Shown here: positions 1-9,629 of the stretch, in pieces
Numbering within the stretch: position 1 is the stretch's first letter
Layout: each line of letters opens with the position of its first letter
Source of the DNA: Alphaproteobacteria bacterium
GTDB lineage: Bacteria; Pseudomonadota; Alphaproteobacteria; Caulobacterales; Hyphomonadaceae
Direction of reading: 5' to 3'
Length of the DNA stretch: 64,000 nucleotides
Assembly: GCA_016125405.1 (NCBI GenBank)
Contig: WGLW01000021.1
Span: 83,870 to 147,869, forward strand
The notes under the pieces: model-generated
Seen by the model: only the letters and a program-made list of their open reading frames with translations
Told to the model about the DNA's origin: nothing
The model's database searches: none
Position numbers and translations under genes: made by a program

Positions 1-368
1 CTCAGGATGGCGCAACGGCGCTGATGTTCGATGATCGCGAAGTGTGGCACGGCGTCGACTACTATGGACGCAATCTCGACATTCCGCCGGTGCGCGCCTG
101 GCGGCGGGGAGACGAGCCGCACAGCTATGCAGAAGGCGCAGGAACCATGCGGCCGGGCGAGGACAGGAAAATTCTGATCGCCAGCGTCGTGCCGCCGTTC
201 CGCGACATGATAAAAGCTGACTTCGACACCATCGAACCGGCCGGCGATCTCGTCATCCCGCTCGGACCCAAACGCAAGCGCGTGCTAAAGCTGTTCCTGG
301 CGTCAGGCTATCATCCGAAGCCGCGCACGCCGGAATTCGAGGCGCAGTTTCAGGGTGAGGACGACTAG
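1..368 (+). CDS. Unknown protein, 3' part only
   Basis: The reading frame is open from the left edge of the window, and no ribosome site precedes the first in-frame ATG at 24, so this is probably the C-terminal part of a longer gene. The visible 114-122 residues show no signal peptide, membrane segment or motif that I recognise. The tail is charged and ends in Glu-Asp-Asp. The stop codon lies in a CTAG shared with the stop of the convergent adaptor gene. Function unknown; the coding call rests on the open frame and the tight convergent junction. Confidence 0.6.
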   Translation, partial: QDGATALMFDDREVWHGVDYYGRNLDIPPVRAWRRGDEPHSYAEGAGTMRPGEDRKILIASVVPPFRDMIKADFDTIEPAGDLVIPLGPKRKRVLKLFLASGYHPKPRTPEFEAQFQGEDD

Positions 369-1471
369 CGCGCCGCGTCGCGGATGACGGGCGTCACGCG
401 CAGGCCCGGCTTCACGCCATCCTGCCCCTCGGCAACAATGAGCGTCTCGTGCGGCAGGCCGGTGATCCACACGCCGTCGGGCGTTTCGTCGACCACATCA
501 GCCGGCGCAAAACTGACGACGCCGCCGACATCGAGATAACGCACGCCGATGCGGCCCTGATCGTCGGTGGTCAGAAGCGCGGGGTTGACCTTGTGCGCAT
601 CGCCCTGCCCGGTCTGGATGCGGACTTCGGCGATGCGGCCGACCGGGATCGATCCCTCGTGGTTGGCTACCTCGACCTCGACACGGTAGGCGCGGGTCTG
701 CGGATCCGCGGTCTTGGCGACATAACGCACGCTGCCGGAGGCTTCTGACCCGTCCGCGAGCTTCAGCTTTGCGGGCGCGTCGAGGTGGATCAGGCCCGCG
801 CTCTTCTCCGACGCTTCGCCGATCACGACGATCGGATCGAGCTCCACGACCGTGCCGCATGACGTTCCGGGCGACATGAAGTCGCCCACATCGGACAGAC
901 GCTTTTCGAAGACACCGGGAAACGGCGCGCGTATCTGCGTCTTGGCGAAATCCAGTTTGGCGACCTCGAGCGCCGCCTTGGCCGAATCCAGCGCTGCCTT
1001 GGTAATGTCCACGCGGGCGGGCGAGGCCCAGCCCTTGGCCTGGAGTTCAACTGCCGCGTTGTAGTCGAGCTGTTTCTGGGCGGCGGCGGCGTCCGCCTCG
1101 CGTACCTTGGCCGCGCGCGCCGCGCCGTCTAGCCCGCAGAGAATGTCGCCCTTGTCGACCTGCCGGCCCTCGACCGCAGGCGCGGATACGACCGTGCCCG
1201 AGGTCTCCGATTTCACCGTCGCGGTGCGGGCCGCTTCCGAACGCCCGCTGAGGGTCAGGAACAGGGGCCGGACCTCGGCGACTGAACGCCGCACGACCAC
1301 CTGCATCCCGTCTCGGACGCTGCCCGTGGCGGCCATGGGCTTGTCCAGGGTCGGAACGGTTTCCGCCTGCACGGTCGCGATCTTCTGGCCGCCGGGCATC
1401 ATGGCCCGGAAACCGAGGACCACGGCCACGATTGCGACAGCCCCGAGAATGATCGTCAACCAGCGCGGCAA
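365..1471 (-). CDS. RND efflux periplasmic adaptor (membrane fusion protein), orphan
   Basis: A 368-residue protein of the AcrA/MdtA-type adaptor family, which links an inner-membrane RND pump to an outer-membrane channel. One N-terminal membrane segment lies at about residues 4-24. A lipoyl-like half follows near 85-115 (SGTVVSAP..VEGRQVDKGD), then an Ala-rich coiled-coil hairpin (about 115-175), the second lipoyl half near 180-215 (IRAPFPGVFEKRL..GD) and a beta-barrel domain. The start is a TTG at 1471 preceded by AAAGGA with 7-nt spacing; the ATG just upstream runs into a stop after two codons. No RND pump or outer-membrane factor lies on either side, which is unusual because these genes normally sit together. 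Confidence 0.85.
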   Translation of the reverse strand: MPRWLTIILGAVAIVAVVLGFRAMMPGGQKIATVQAETVPTLDKPMAATGSVRDGMQVVVRRSVAEVRPLFLTLSGRSEAARTATVKSETSGTVVSAPAVEGRQVDKGDILCGLDGAARAAKVREADAAAAQKQLDYNAAVELQAKGWASPARVDITKAALDSAKAALEVAKLDFAKTQIRAPFPGVFEKRLSDVGDFMSPGTSCGTVVELDPIVVIGEASEKSAGLIHLDAPAKLKLADGSEASGSVRYVAKTADPQTRAYRVEVEVANHEGSIPVGRIAEVRIQTGQGDAHKVNPALLTTDDQGRIGVRYLDVGGVVSFAPADVVDETPDGVWITGLPHETLIVAEGQDGVKPGLRVTPVIRDAAR

Positions 1472-1774
1472 GGCGCTATCCTTTCATCAACTTCCGCCAG
1501 CGCGTCCCGTCGCGGGACGGACCGCCGAATCCGCCCGGAATCGTGGCCTTTTGAGGACTATATGGGCGTTCGCCCGCGACCGGAATCAAAATGGCGCGGC
1601 AGGCAAGATTATGGCGCCGGCGGAGGGGGCCGCAGCCGGGGCTTTCCGGGGGCGTCGGAGGCGCTAAACACTGCTTTTAGTTGCAAATCAACACATCCCT
1701 CATTAGCTGCATCCTCGCGCGCAGCCTCTCAAAACCGCTGTTAAGCGCCGTATGCCGCACCCTCAGGGACGACG
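1472..1774. other. Divergent intergenic region between the adaptor gene and fpr
   Basis: About 300 bases with no convincing gene. It must hold the promoters of both flanking genes. A perfect hairpin with 7-bp arms and a TCG loop (CGTCCCG...CGGGACG) lies at 1503-1519, close to the adaptor start. An AT-richer stretch at about 1665-1740 is the likely promoter zone for the reductase. I could not fix -35/-10 boxes or an operator. Confidence 0.5.
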
Positions 1775-2587
1775 ATGACAGTGACGCAGCCAGCCGCCGC
1801 AGCCCCCGTGAAGTCCCCCAACGCGCCCACAGAGGAAACCGTGCTGTCGGTGCGGCACTATACCGACCGCATGTTCGCCTTCCGGATTACCCGGCCAGCC
1901 GCGTTCCGTTTCAGGTCCGGCGAGTTCGTGATGATCGGGCTGGAGGGCGCCAACGGCAAACCGCTGCTGCGCGCCTACTCCATCGCCAGTCCGTCGTGGG
2001 ACGATGAACTCGAGTTCTTCTCGATCAAGGTTCCCGACGGCCCGCTGACCTCGCGCCTGCAGAATATCAAACCGGGCGACAAGGTGTTGCTGGGGCGCAA
2101 ATCGGTGGGCACGCTGGTCCACGATGCGCTCACGCCGGGCAAACGGCTCTACCTGTTTTCGACGGGTACCGGTATCGCCCCCTTCGCCTCAATCATCCGC
2201 GACCCGGAAACCTACGAACGGTTCGAACAGGTGATCCTGACGCACACCTGCCGCGAAGCCGGGGAGCTGAAATACGGCCAGGAGCTTGTCGCAGCGCTGA
2301 AGGACGACCCGCTGGTCGGAGAGCATTCTGGCCGGCTGGTCCACTACACCACGGTCACGCGCGAACCATGGCCGAACCAGAACCGCATCACCACCTGCAT
2401 CGAGAGCGGACAGCTCTTCGCGGACCTCGGCGTGCCGCCGCTCGATCCCGCCACGGACCGCGTGATGATCTGCGGCTCGCTGGAGATGCTGGCTGACACC
2501 AAGGCCCTGGTGGAAAAGGCGGGACTGATCGAAGGCTCGAACTCTTCGCCGGCGCAGTTCGTCGTCGAAAAAGCCTTCGTCGGCTGA
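1775..2587 (+). CDS. fpr: Ferredoxin/flavodoxin-NADP+ reductase
   Basis: A 270-residue FAD enzyme that exchanges electrons between NADP(H) and ferredoxin or flavodoxin in the cytoplasm. The FAD-binding motif RAYSIASP lies near residue 67 and the NADP-binding GTGIAPF near 130; CGS and the C-terminal FVVEKAFVG are typical of the bacterial class I FPR family. The length suits the family after an Ala/Pro-rich extension of about 20 residues. The ATG at 1775 is the first start in frame with family similarity; there is no strong ribosome site, so the exact start is less certain. It appears to be a single-gene unit. Confidence 0.93.
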   Translation: MTVTQPAAAAPVKSPNAPTEETVLSVRHYTDRMFAFRITRPAAFRFRSGEFVMIGLEGANGKPLLRAYSIASPSWDDELEFFSIKVPDGPLTSRLQNIKPGDKVLLGRKSVGTLVHDALTPGKRLYLFSTGTGIAPFASIIRDPETYERFEQVILTHTCREAGELKYGQELVAALKDDPLVGEHSGRLVHYTTVTREPWPNQNRITTCIESGQLFADLGVPPLDPATDRVMICGSLEMLADTKALVEKAGLIEGSNSSPAQFVVEKAFVG

Positions 2588-2763
2588 GAATAAGGGCCAT
2601 CTGGCGCCCTTCGGCGGTCAAATCCCGACCACCTTTGCCCGACTTTTACCCGATCCGGAACGGTATCGGCCCTGGGGCCGGTGGATTGCCGTAACATACT
2701 GGCTCCCAACCGACCTGAGCGCGAAACTTTTCTCCTCACAAAAATTGCAAAGGGAGAATCGCG

Positions 2764-3903
2764 ATGGGCCAGGCCGTTTCGAGACGGGGCTTGCTGATTT
2801 CTGGAGCGCTTGGCGGCGCGGCTCTGGCCGCGACCGCCTCACGGCTGGTGCAGCCAGCCCAGGCGACGCCGACGCCCGACGCCGTGGCGCTGCCGCCGCA
2901 TCTGTTCGGACCCAAACCGGGCATTGCGCTGTTGTCGCGTAATGAAAATCCATACGGACCTTCGCCAAAGGTCGCGGCGGCCGTCGCCGAAGCGACATCG
3001 CTGGGCGCCTATTACGCGGACAATTCCTACCTTGCCGCGATGATCGCGGAAAAGAACGGCATCAAGCCGGACCAGGTCGCCCTGTCGACCGGCTCGGGTG
3101 AGGCGCTGTCCGCCATGGCCCTGGCCTGGGGCGCCAAGGGCACCATCGTCGTGCCGTCGCTGTTCTGGGAAACCACCGCCGTCTACGCCGAGAAGAAAGG
3201 CGCCAAGCTGAAGCGCATTCCGCTGACAGCAGAATGGGACATCGATCTCAACGCCATGGAGGCCGCTATCGATGACGGCGTCTCGCTGGTGCATATCTGC
3301 AATCCCAACAACCCGACCGGCAAGCTTCTCGATCCGGCCAGGCTGAAAGCGTTCTGCAAGCGCGTGTCCAAGAAATGCACGGTCGTTGTCGACGAGGCCT
3401 ACAACGAACTGACGGACGAACCGGCGAAGAACTCGATCATGGATCTCGTGCGCGCAGGCGACAACGTCATCGTCGCCCGCACCTTCTCGAAGATCTACGG
3501 CATGGCCGGCATGCGCATCGGCTACATGATGACGACGCCGGAAAACGCAAAGCTCGTCAGCAGCTATGTGATGTCGTGGATGGGCGCGCCGCAGGTTGCC
3601 GCCGCCGTCTCGTCCTACAATGACGAGCCCTTCCTCGCCTATTCCAAGGGCAAGGTGAAGGAAGCGAGGGAGATGGTGTTCGCCGCGATCAAATCCGCCG
3701 GGCTGACTCACCTGCCGACCGAGACGAACTTCGTCTATGTGAAGGTTCCGGATGCGGCGGTCCTGCAGAAGAAGATGGCCGAGAAGGGCATCATGATCCG
3801 CGGTGTCTATGGCGATCACACCCAGTGGTCGCGCGTCTCGATGGGCAAGATCGAGGACGTGAAGCGCTATACAGCAGCGCTGAAGGAAATCTACCAGGCC
3901 TGA
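2764..3903 (+). CDS. PLP-dependent class I/II aminotransferase (HisC-like) with Tat signal
   Basis: A 379-residue fold-type I aminotransferase resembling histidinol-phosphate aminotransferase. The PLP lysine is K243 in TFSKIYGMAGMRIGY, D210 lies in VDEAY, and the ring-binding motif is CNPNNPTG at about 179-186. It starts with a twin-arginine signal: SRRGLLISGALGG, a hydrophobic stretch, then AQA near residue 34, so the folded holoenzyme is probably exported to the periplasm, where HisC does not act. Ribosome site AAAGGGAG precedes the ATG. No histidine gene is nearby, so the substrate is unknown. Confidence 0.85.
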   Translation: MGQAVSRRGLLISGALGGAALAATASRLVQPAQATPTPDAVALPPHLFGPKPGIALLSRNENPYGPSPKVAAAVAEATSLGAYYADNSYLAAMIAEKNGIKPDQVALSTGSGEALSAMALAWGAKGTIVVPSLFWETTAVYAEKKGAKLKRIPLTAEWDIDLNAMEAAIDDGVSLVHICNPNNPTGKLLDPARLKAFCKRVSKKCTVVVDEAYNELTDEPAKNSIMDLVRAGDNVIVARTFSKIYGMAGMRIGYMMTTPENAKLVSSYVMSWMGAPQVAAAVSSYNDEPFLAYSKGKVKEAREMVFAAIKSAGLTHLPTETNFVYVKVPDAAVLQKKMAEKGIMIRGVYGDHTQWSRVSMGKIEDVKRYTAALKEIYQA

Positions 3904-3942
3904 GGCGAGACGCGGCTTCAGAGACGAGACAAGAAACCTACC

Positions 3943-3972
3943 CGCCCGTTCCGGCCCAGACCGGGACGGGCG
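3943..3972 (+). terminator. Hairpin between the aminotransferase gene and acs
   Basis: A 12-bp stem with arms CGCCCGTTCCGG and CCGGGACGGGCG (one G-T pair in the RNA) and a 6-nt loop. It sits 40 bases after the aminotransferase stop and 100 bases before acs. No long T run follows, only CGTCGCATTT, so it may be a weak intrinsic terminator or a transcript-stabilising structure. Confidence 0.5.
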
Positions 3973-4072
3973 TCGCATTTCTGCGGGCCGGAAATGACCT
4001 CGTCCGCGCTCTTCAACTTCGCGCCCAAAGGCGCCACAACCGGGGAAAACCGAAACTTACGGGAGACGCCCC

Positions 4073-6034
4073 ATGTCCGAGTCGCACGTCTATCCGGTCC
4101 CCCCCGATTTTGCCGCTCACGCATTGGTGAACGCCGAGAAATACGAGGAAATGTATGCCGCCTCGATCGCCGATCCGGAGGCGTTCTGGGCGAAGGAAGG
4201 CAAGCGTCTGCGCTGGACCCGCCCCTACACCAAGGTCAAGAACGTCAACTGGGACATTTCGAAAACCGGCAACCCGGACGACCTGCACGTCAAATGGTTC
4301 GAGGATGGCGTCCTCAATGTCTCCGCCAACTGCATCGACCGTCACCTGCCTGTCATGGCCGACAAGACGGCGATCATCTTCGAGGGCGACAGCCCGGGCC
4401 AGTCGAGACACATCAGTTATGCGGAGCTGTATTCCAGCGTCTGCCGCTTCGCCAACGTGCTGAAGGCGCGAGGCGTCAAGAAGGGCGACCGCGTCACCAT
4501 CTACATGCCAATGATTCCCGAAGCGGCCTTCGCCATGCTGGCCTGCGCCCGGATCGGCGCGATCCACTCGGTCGTGTTCGGCGGGTTTTCTCCCGAGGCG
4601 TTGCATGGCCGCCTCGATGACTGCACGTCCAACTGCATCATCACCGCCGACGAGGGCGTACGCGGCGGCAAGATCATCCCGCTGAAACGCAATGTCGACG
4701 AGGCGCTGACACTTTCCAGCGGCACCGTGAAATCTGTCATCGTGGTGAAGCGCACCGGCGCGGCAATGGACATGCAGGACGGCCGCGACGTCTACTACGA
4801 CGACGCGGCTAAAGAAGTTTCTGACGAGTGCGAGCCGGAGGACATGAGCGCGGAGGACCCGCTGTTCATCCTCTACACGTCCGGCTCGACCGGAAAACCG
4901 AAGGGCGTGCTGCATACGTCCGGCGGCTATCTCGTCTGGGCGTCGATGACCCACCAAATCATTTTCGACTACAAGCCGGGAGAGGTCTTCTGGTGCTCCG
5001 CTGACGTCGGCTGGGTGACCGGGCACAGCTACATCGTCTACGGACCGCTGGCCAACGGCGCGACCACCGTGATGTTCGAAGGCATCCCGACCTGGCCGGA
5101 CGCGTCGCGTTTCTGGAACATCGTGGACGAGCACAAGGTGGACATCTTCTACACCGCGCCGACCGCCATTCGCGCGCTGATGGGCGCGGGCGACGAGTTC
5201 GTCAAATCGACCTCGCGCAAGTCCCTGCGCCTGCTCGGTTCCGTGGGCGAGCCGATCAACCCGGAAGCGTGGGAGTGGTATTACCGCGTGGTGGGGGAAA
5301 CGCGCTGTCCGATCGTGGACACCTACTGGCAGACGGAAACCGGCGCCTGCATGATGACGCCCCTGCCCGGCGCCCATGCGCTGAAGCCCGGCGCGGCGGC
5401 CAAGCCGTTCTTCGGAGTGAAACCGCAGCTTGTCGACGACAAGGGTGCAACGCTTGAAGGCGCGGTCGCCGGCAATCTCTGCATTCTCGATTCATGGCCC
5501 GGCCAGATGCGTACCGTCTATGGCGATCATGACCGCTTCGTCTCGACCTATTTCAAGACCTATCCCGGCAAGTACTTCACGGGCGACGGATGCCGGCGCG
5601 ACGAGGATGGATATTTCTGGATCACGGGCCGGGTCGACGATGTGATCAACGTCTCCGGCCACCGGCTGGGGACCGCCGAAGTGGAAAGCGCGCTGGTGGC
5701 CTATCCCGCCGTTTCGGAAGCGGCGGTCGTCGGCTTCCCGCACCCCATCAAGGGCCAGGGCATCTATGCCTATGTCTCCCTGATGGCGGGTGAAACGCCG
5801 TCGGATTCGATGAAGGCGGATCTTGTGAAGTGGGTGCGCAAGGAGATCGGCGCGATCGCGACGCCCGACCACATCCAGTTCGCCGCCGGGCTGCCGAAGA
5901 CGCGTTCGGGCAAGATCATGCGTCGCATCCTGCGCAAGATCGCGGAGAACGACTATGGTTCGCTGGGCGACACCTCGACGCTGGCCGATCCCGGCGTGGT
6001 GCAGGACCTGATCGACAACCGCCTGAACCGATAG
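4073..6034 (+). CDS. acs: Acetyl-CoA synthetase
   Basis: A 653-residue AMP-forming acetate-CoA ligase. It activates acetate to acetyl-AMP and then acetyl-CoA in the cytoplasm, feeding the TCA and glyoxylate pathways. Visible motifs are the P-loop [11 protein letters not shown], the acetate-pocket region [22 protein letters not shown], the hinge [18 protein letters not shown] and the C-terminal [11 protein letters not shown], whose lysine is the usual site of regulatory acetylation. Length is normal for the family. GGGAGA stands 8 bases before the ATG. The next gene begins 13 bases after its stop and is probably co-transcribed. Confidence 0.97.
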   Translation: MSESHVYPVPPDFAAHALVNAEKYEEMYAASIADPEAFWAKEGKRLRWTRPYTKVKNVNWDISKTGNPDDLHVKWFEDGVLNVSANCIDRHLPVMADKTAIIFEGDSPGQSRHISYAELYSSVCRFANVLKARGVKKGDRVTIYMPMIPEAAFAMLACARIGAIHSVVFGGFSPEALHGRLDDCTSNCIITADEGVRGGKIIPLKRNVDEALTLSSGTVKSVIVVKRTGAAMDMQDGRDVYYDDAAKEVSDECEPEDMSAEDPLFILYTSGSTGKPKGVLHTSGGYLVWASMTHQIIFDYKPGEVFWCSADVGWVTGHSYIVYGPLANGATTVMFEGIPTWPDASRFWNIVDEHKVDIFYTAPTAIRALMGAGDEFVKSTSRKSLRLLGSVGEPINPEAWEWYYRVVGETRCPIVDTYWQTETGACMMTPLPGAHALKPGAAAKPFFGVKPQLVDDKGATLEGAVAGNLCILDSWPGQMRTVYGDHDRFVSTYFKTYPGKYFTGDGCRRDEDGYFWITGRVDDVINVSGHRLGTAEVESALVAYPAVSEAAVVGFPHPIKGQGIYAYVSLMAGETPSDSMKADLVKWVRKEIGAIATPDHIQFAAGLPKTRSGKIMRRILRKIAENDYGSLGDTSTLADPGVVQDLIDNRLNR

Positions 6035-6047
6035 CAGGCGGCGCACC

Positions 6048-6710
6048 GTGGATCGCGAGACAGGGGAACTCGTCGACTGGAAGGACGACAGGGGCTTCGG
6101 CTTCATCCGCAGGCCGGATGGGCTGAACACGATCTTCGTCCATATCCGGTCCATCCGGCGAGGGGCGGAGCGGCCGAAGATCGGCGACCGGATGGCCTAT
6201 GGCATTGGCGAGGGCAAGGGCGGCCGCCCTGTGGCCACCGATGTGGAAATTCTCGCCGACGCGCCGAAGGCGGCGGCGCCGGCCGAGAAGAAGCTGCTTG
6301 GCCGTCCCGTGCGCCCCGCTCCGCTGCTCTCCGCGCGGGTCTGGGCCGCAGCCATTCTTCTCGCCCTGCTGGCGGCGAACATCATCTTCGGCCTGCTGCC
6401 GGCCTGGACGCTGGCGCTTTACCTGATCGCAGGCGCCGGGTCCTTCTGGTTCTATCGTGACGACAAGCAGGCGGCCAACGCGCGGCGTTCAAGAACGCCC
6501 GAGCGCAAGCTGCATATCCTTGATCTTTGCTTCGGCATCATCGGCGGGCTGCTGGCGCAACATCTCTTCCGCCACAAGACCTACAAGCCCGGCTACGTGT
6601 TCGTGACAGGGTTGATCACCGCTCTGCACATACTGGTGCTGGGGCTGATCCTGCTGGGCGTGCTGGCGCCCAACTCACTCGGGCGGGGCCTGCAGCAGCT
6701 TACAGGCTGA
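6048..6710 (+). CDS. Cold-shock-domain / DUF1294 membrane protein
   Basis: A 220-residue two-part protein. Residues about 5-70 form a cold-shock (OB-fold) domain, shown by GELVDWKDDRGFGFI and IFVHIRSI, expected to bind single-stranded nucleic acid. The C-terminal half has four hydrophobic segments and the DUF1294 pattern (FWFYRDDKQAA, then HILDLCFGIIGGLLAQHLFRHKTYK). The fusion is a known architecture of unknown function and would place a nucleic-acid-binding module at the inner membrane. The start is GTG. Its position 13 bases after acs suggests co-transcription. Confidence 0.85.
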   Translation: MDRETGELVDWKDDRGFGFIRRPDGLNTIFVHIRSIRRGAERPKIGDRMAYGIGEGKGGRPVATDVEILADAPKAAAPAEKKLLGRPVRPAPLLSARVWAAAILLALLAANIIFGLLPAWTLALYLIAGAGSFWFYRDDKQAANARRSRTPERKLHILDLCFGIIGGLLAQHLFRHKTYKPGYVFVTGLITALHILVLGLILLGVLAPNSLGRGLQQLTG

Positions 6711-6719
6711 CGGCGCCGG

Positions 6720-9506
6720 CTAGATAGCGACGTCAAGGTCATCCAGGTCGAATGTGATGTCGTCCAGCGTCGAGATTTTGCGCGCGGACGGTCTTGCGTA
6801 GCGCGCAATCGCCTCGAACAGCACTTCGCGGACGATGGGCTTGGCGACGTGGTCGTCCGCGCCGGCTTCCTTGGCCTCCTCGACATGGTCCGTGGTGGCA
6901 TTGGCGGAGACGGCGAGGATGGGTGTGTGGCCGCGATCGTTGGCCCTCTCCCACTCACGGATCGCCCGCGTGGCCGCAAGCCCGCCCATGATCGGCATCT
7001 GCAGGTCCATCAGAACGAGGTCGTAGGTGCGCTCGGCGAACTTGGCGACGGCTTCCTTGCCGTTCTCGGCAAAGTGGATCTCCATACCGCTTCCCGCCAG
7101 GAGCAGCTCGACGACGCGGCGGTTCATCGGGTTGTCCTCGGCGACGAGCAGCCGGAGGTTCTCGATCATCGTCTCGGCGTCGAAGTCCTCGATGTCGACC
7201 GCCGCCAGCGGGCCCAGGGCCGCGATGCGGTCACGGGTCAGCGGGATCGTCACCTCGAATGTCGAGCCCTGCCCCTCGGCCGAGCGCGCGGTCACGGTGC
7301 CGGACATCAGGTCGACCAGCCGTTTGACGATCGACAGTCCAAGGCCAAGGCCGCCATACCGACGCGACGTCGAGATGTCCGCCTGCTCGAACCGCTCGAA
7401 GATGCGCTGCGCCACTTCCGGCGCGAATCCGACGCCCGTGTCGGTGACGGAGAAATGCAGAATGGCCTGGCCGTCGTCGGATTCCTCGACGGACGCCGAA
7501 ACGCTGATCTCGCCTGAATCGGTGAACTTGACTGCGTTGTTCAGCAGGTTGCCGAGCACCTGGCCGATGCGAACGGCGTCGCCCCGGAACACGCCATCGA
7601 CGCCGGCGGAAATGAAGCTGTCGAACTTGAGATCCTTGGCCTCGGCCCGGACCTTCGCGGTTTCGCACGCCTGACGAACGGTTTCCTCCAGTTCGAACGG
7701 CCGCACGTCGAACTGGATATCGTCGCCTTCCAGACGTGAAAATTCGAGAAGGTCGTCCATCACCCGCAGCAAGGTGCGCCCGGAGGTCGTGATCAGACGG
7801 ACCATTTCCGACTGCTTCTCGTCGAGCGTGGTGCGCGCGAGAACTTCGGAAACCGCAAGCACGCCGTTGAGCGGCGTTCGGATCTCGTGGCTCATGTTGG
7901 ACAGGAAGTCGGACTTGGCGGCGCCGGCGACAAGGGCGCGTTGCTCCGCCTCCATCGCCTTGGCCTCGACCTGCTTGCGGGCCGTGATGTCCTGGATCAT
8001 CGCGAAGGCGCGCGCAGGCGATCCCTTCGCGGTCTTGAGCACCCGGATCGAGGCGCTGTGCCAGATATCGCGTCCATCCGCGAGCGTGACGCGATACTCC
8101 GCGGTGAAGGGCGGGCCACCGGCCATGTGCGCGCGCCACCGGTTGGCGAACATCTCGCGGTCGCCGGGATGGATCCAGGTTTCGCCGCCGGTGAGCAGAT
8201 CGTAGGTCGGCCGTTCGGGGAAAAAGTCCGTCCAGTCGCCTTCGAGATAGACTTCGCGTGCGTCGAAATCGACTTCCCAGATCATCATCCGGGTCATCGA
8301 CATGCCGAACGCCATGCGCTCCTTGGAGGCCTCCACCTCGTGCTGGGCCCGCACGATCTCGGTGACGTCCTCGTGGATGCTGATCAGGCCGCCAATGTCT
8401 CCGTTGGCGTCGCGCCAGGGAGCGCAGGTCCACTTCATCCACCCCTGGCCCCGGCCATCGCCTGAATCATATGGGTCACGCTCGTGCCGAAGGGTCTCCC
8501 CTCTCAGCACCTGCCGATGGACGGTGCGCCACTTTTCCGGGAGCCAAGGCATGATGTCGTACATCGAGCGGCCAAGCAGGTCTTCCGCCGGCACGCCCCG
8601 TTCGGCGACCCAGTCCTGGCTAGCCATCAGCAACCGCATATCGCGATCGAACATGGCGACGCTCATGGGCGCCGCCTCAACGAACCGGCGCACGGTGGAA
8701 TCGGCGTTCATGGCCGCGTTGAGCGCCGCATGGCTGTCTGTCTTGTCGACAACGACGCCATGCATCGCCTCGATCTGGCCCCGGGCGTCGATCGATGGCG
8801 AGCCGGAAACACGCAACACGCGCGTAGCGCCGTCTGGACGCTTGATCCGCAGCATCGTTTTCAGCGGCCGGCATTTATCGACGGCATCCCGTGCGGCGGC
8901 CACCGCCTCGTTGCGGTCCGCCGCCTCGATCATCTCGACGAAATCGGTCAGCACCAGGGGTGGGGCGGTCGGGTCAAGACCAAGGATGCGAGATGTCCCC
9001 GGCGAACACTGCAGCTTGAAATCCCGGGTCGCGCGCCAGTGGCCGATTTCGCCCACCTGCTCCACTGCGTCGCGCGCCGTCGCTGTTTCCAGGCGCTCGC
9101 GCTCGAGCGTGTCTTCACGCGTCACATCGTGGCCGACAAACCCGATGAAACCGCTTTCGCCGAGCCAGCTCAGTTCCGCATCGATCAGCTTGAGCTGGTT
9201 GCCGATGCGCATCCGCATCTGCAAGGCGCGCGTGGGCGTCGCCTCACTCATCGTTTTCAGCGCTTCGCGCACAGCCTCGCGACGATCCGCGTCGACAAAT
9301 GATATGATCGAGGCGTCATGGGCGCCGCCGGCGGGACCCGTCAGGCGACGATAGGCGATGTTCGCGCGGATAACGCGTCCCTCGGCGTCCACCATTGCGA
9401 ACGCATCGCTCACCAGGTTCAGAAAATGCTCGACAGCCCGATTGAAACTGCGGTCGGTTTCCGACGCGGTCGAACCATAGCTGTTTGGCGGCGAGGTCGA
9501 TGTCAT
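6720..9506 (-). CDS. Cytoplasmic hybrid histidine kinase with four PAS-like domains
   Basis: A 928-residue hybrid kinase without membrane segments. Four PAS-like regions lie at about 25-130, 150-260, 275-395 and 400-510. The HisKA domain has H540 in SHEIRTPLNG; the HATPase domain has the N-box NLLNNAVKF near 653 and DTGVGF near 689; the receiver has D834 in VLMDLQMPIMGG and K889. It autophosphorylates on H540 and passes phosphate to D834 and presumably on to an unseen phosphotransferase. The acidic tail (LDDITFDLDDLDVAI) is unusual. No response regulator or HPt gene is adjacent. The signal is unknown; PAS-borne heme, flavin or small-ligand sensing is possible. Confidence 0.92.
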   Translation of the reverse strand: MTSTSPPNSYGSTASETDRSFNRAVEHFLNLVSDAFAMVDAEGRVIRANIAYRRLTGPAGGAHDASIISFVDADRREAVREALKTMSEATPTRALQMRMRIGNQLKLIDAELSWLGESGFIGFVGHDVTREDTLERERLETATARDAVEQVGEIGHWRATRDFKLQCSPGTSRILGLDPTAPPLVLTDFVEMIEAADRNEAVAAARDAVDKCRPLKTMLRIKRPDGATRVLRVSGSPSIDARGQIEAMHGVVVDKTDSHAALNAAMNADSTVRRFVEAAPMSVAMFDRDMRLLMASQDWVAERGVPAEDLLGRSMYDIMPWLPEKWRTVHRQVLRGETLRHERDPYDSGDGRGQGWMKWTCAPWRDANGDIGGLISIHEDVTEIVRAQHEVEASKERMAFGMSMTRMMIWEVDFDAREVYLEGDWTDFFPERPTYDLLTGGETWIHPGDREMFANRWRAHMAGGPPFTAEYRVTLADGRDIWHSASIRVLKTAKGSPARAFAMIQDITARKQVEAKAMEAEQRALVAGAAKSDFLSNMSHEIRTPLNGVLAVSEVLARTTLDEKQSEMVRLITTSGRTLLRVMDDLLEFSRLEGDDIQFDVRPFELEETVRQACETAKVRAEAKDLKFDSFISAGVDGVFRGDAVRIGQVLGNLLNNAVKFTDSGEISVSASVEESDDGQAILHFSVTDTGVGFAPEVAQRIFERFEQADISTSRRYGGLGLGLSIVKRLVDLMSGTVTARSAEGQGSTFEVTIPLTRDRIAALGPLAAVDIEDFDAETMIENLRLLVAEDNPMNRRVVELLLAGSGMEIHFAENGKEAVAKFAERTYDLVLMDLQMPIMGGLAATRAIREWERANDRGHTPILAVSANATTDHVEEAKEAGADDHVAKPIVREVLFEAIARYARPSARKISTLDDITFDLDDLDVAI

Positions 9507-9629
9507 TTGCTACAGGCGAGAGATTGCAGGATTACAAGCCATCTCGCTTGATAACGGTTAACAAAACCGTATCCGGAATAAGGACTGACGCGTTTTCCAC
9601 CCGGGAATCATTGGAGATTCACGGGCGCC

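Noticed and set aside
9507..9629. CtrA box before the hybrid kinase (TTGATAACGGTTAAC)
   Set aside because: Spacing between half-sites is six, not seven, and the first half-site is TTGA.
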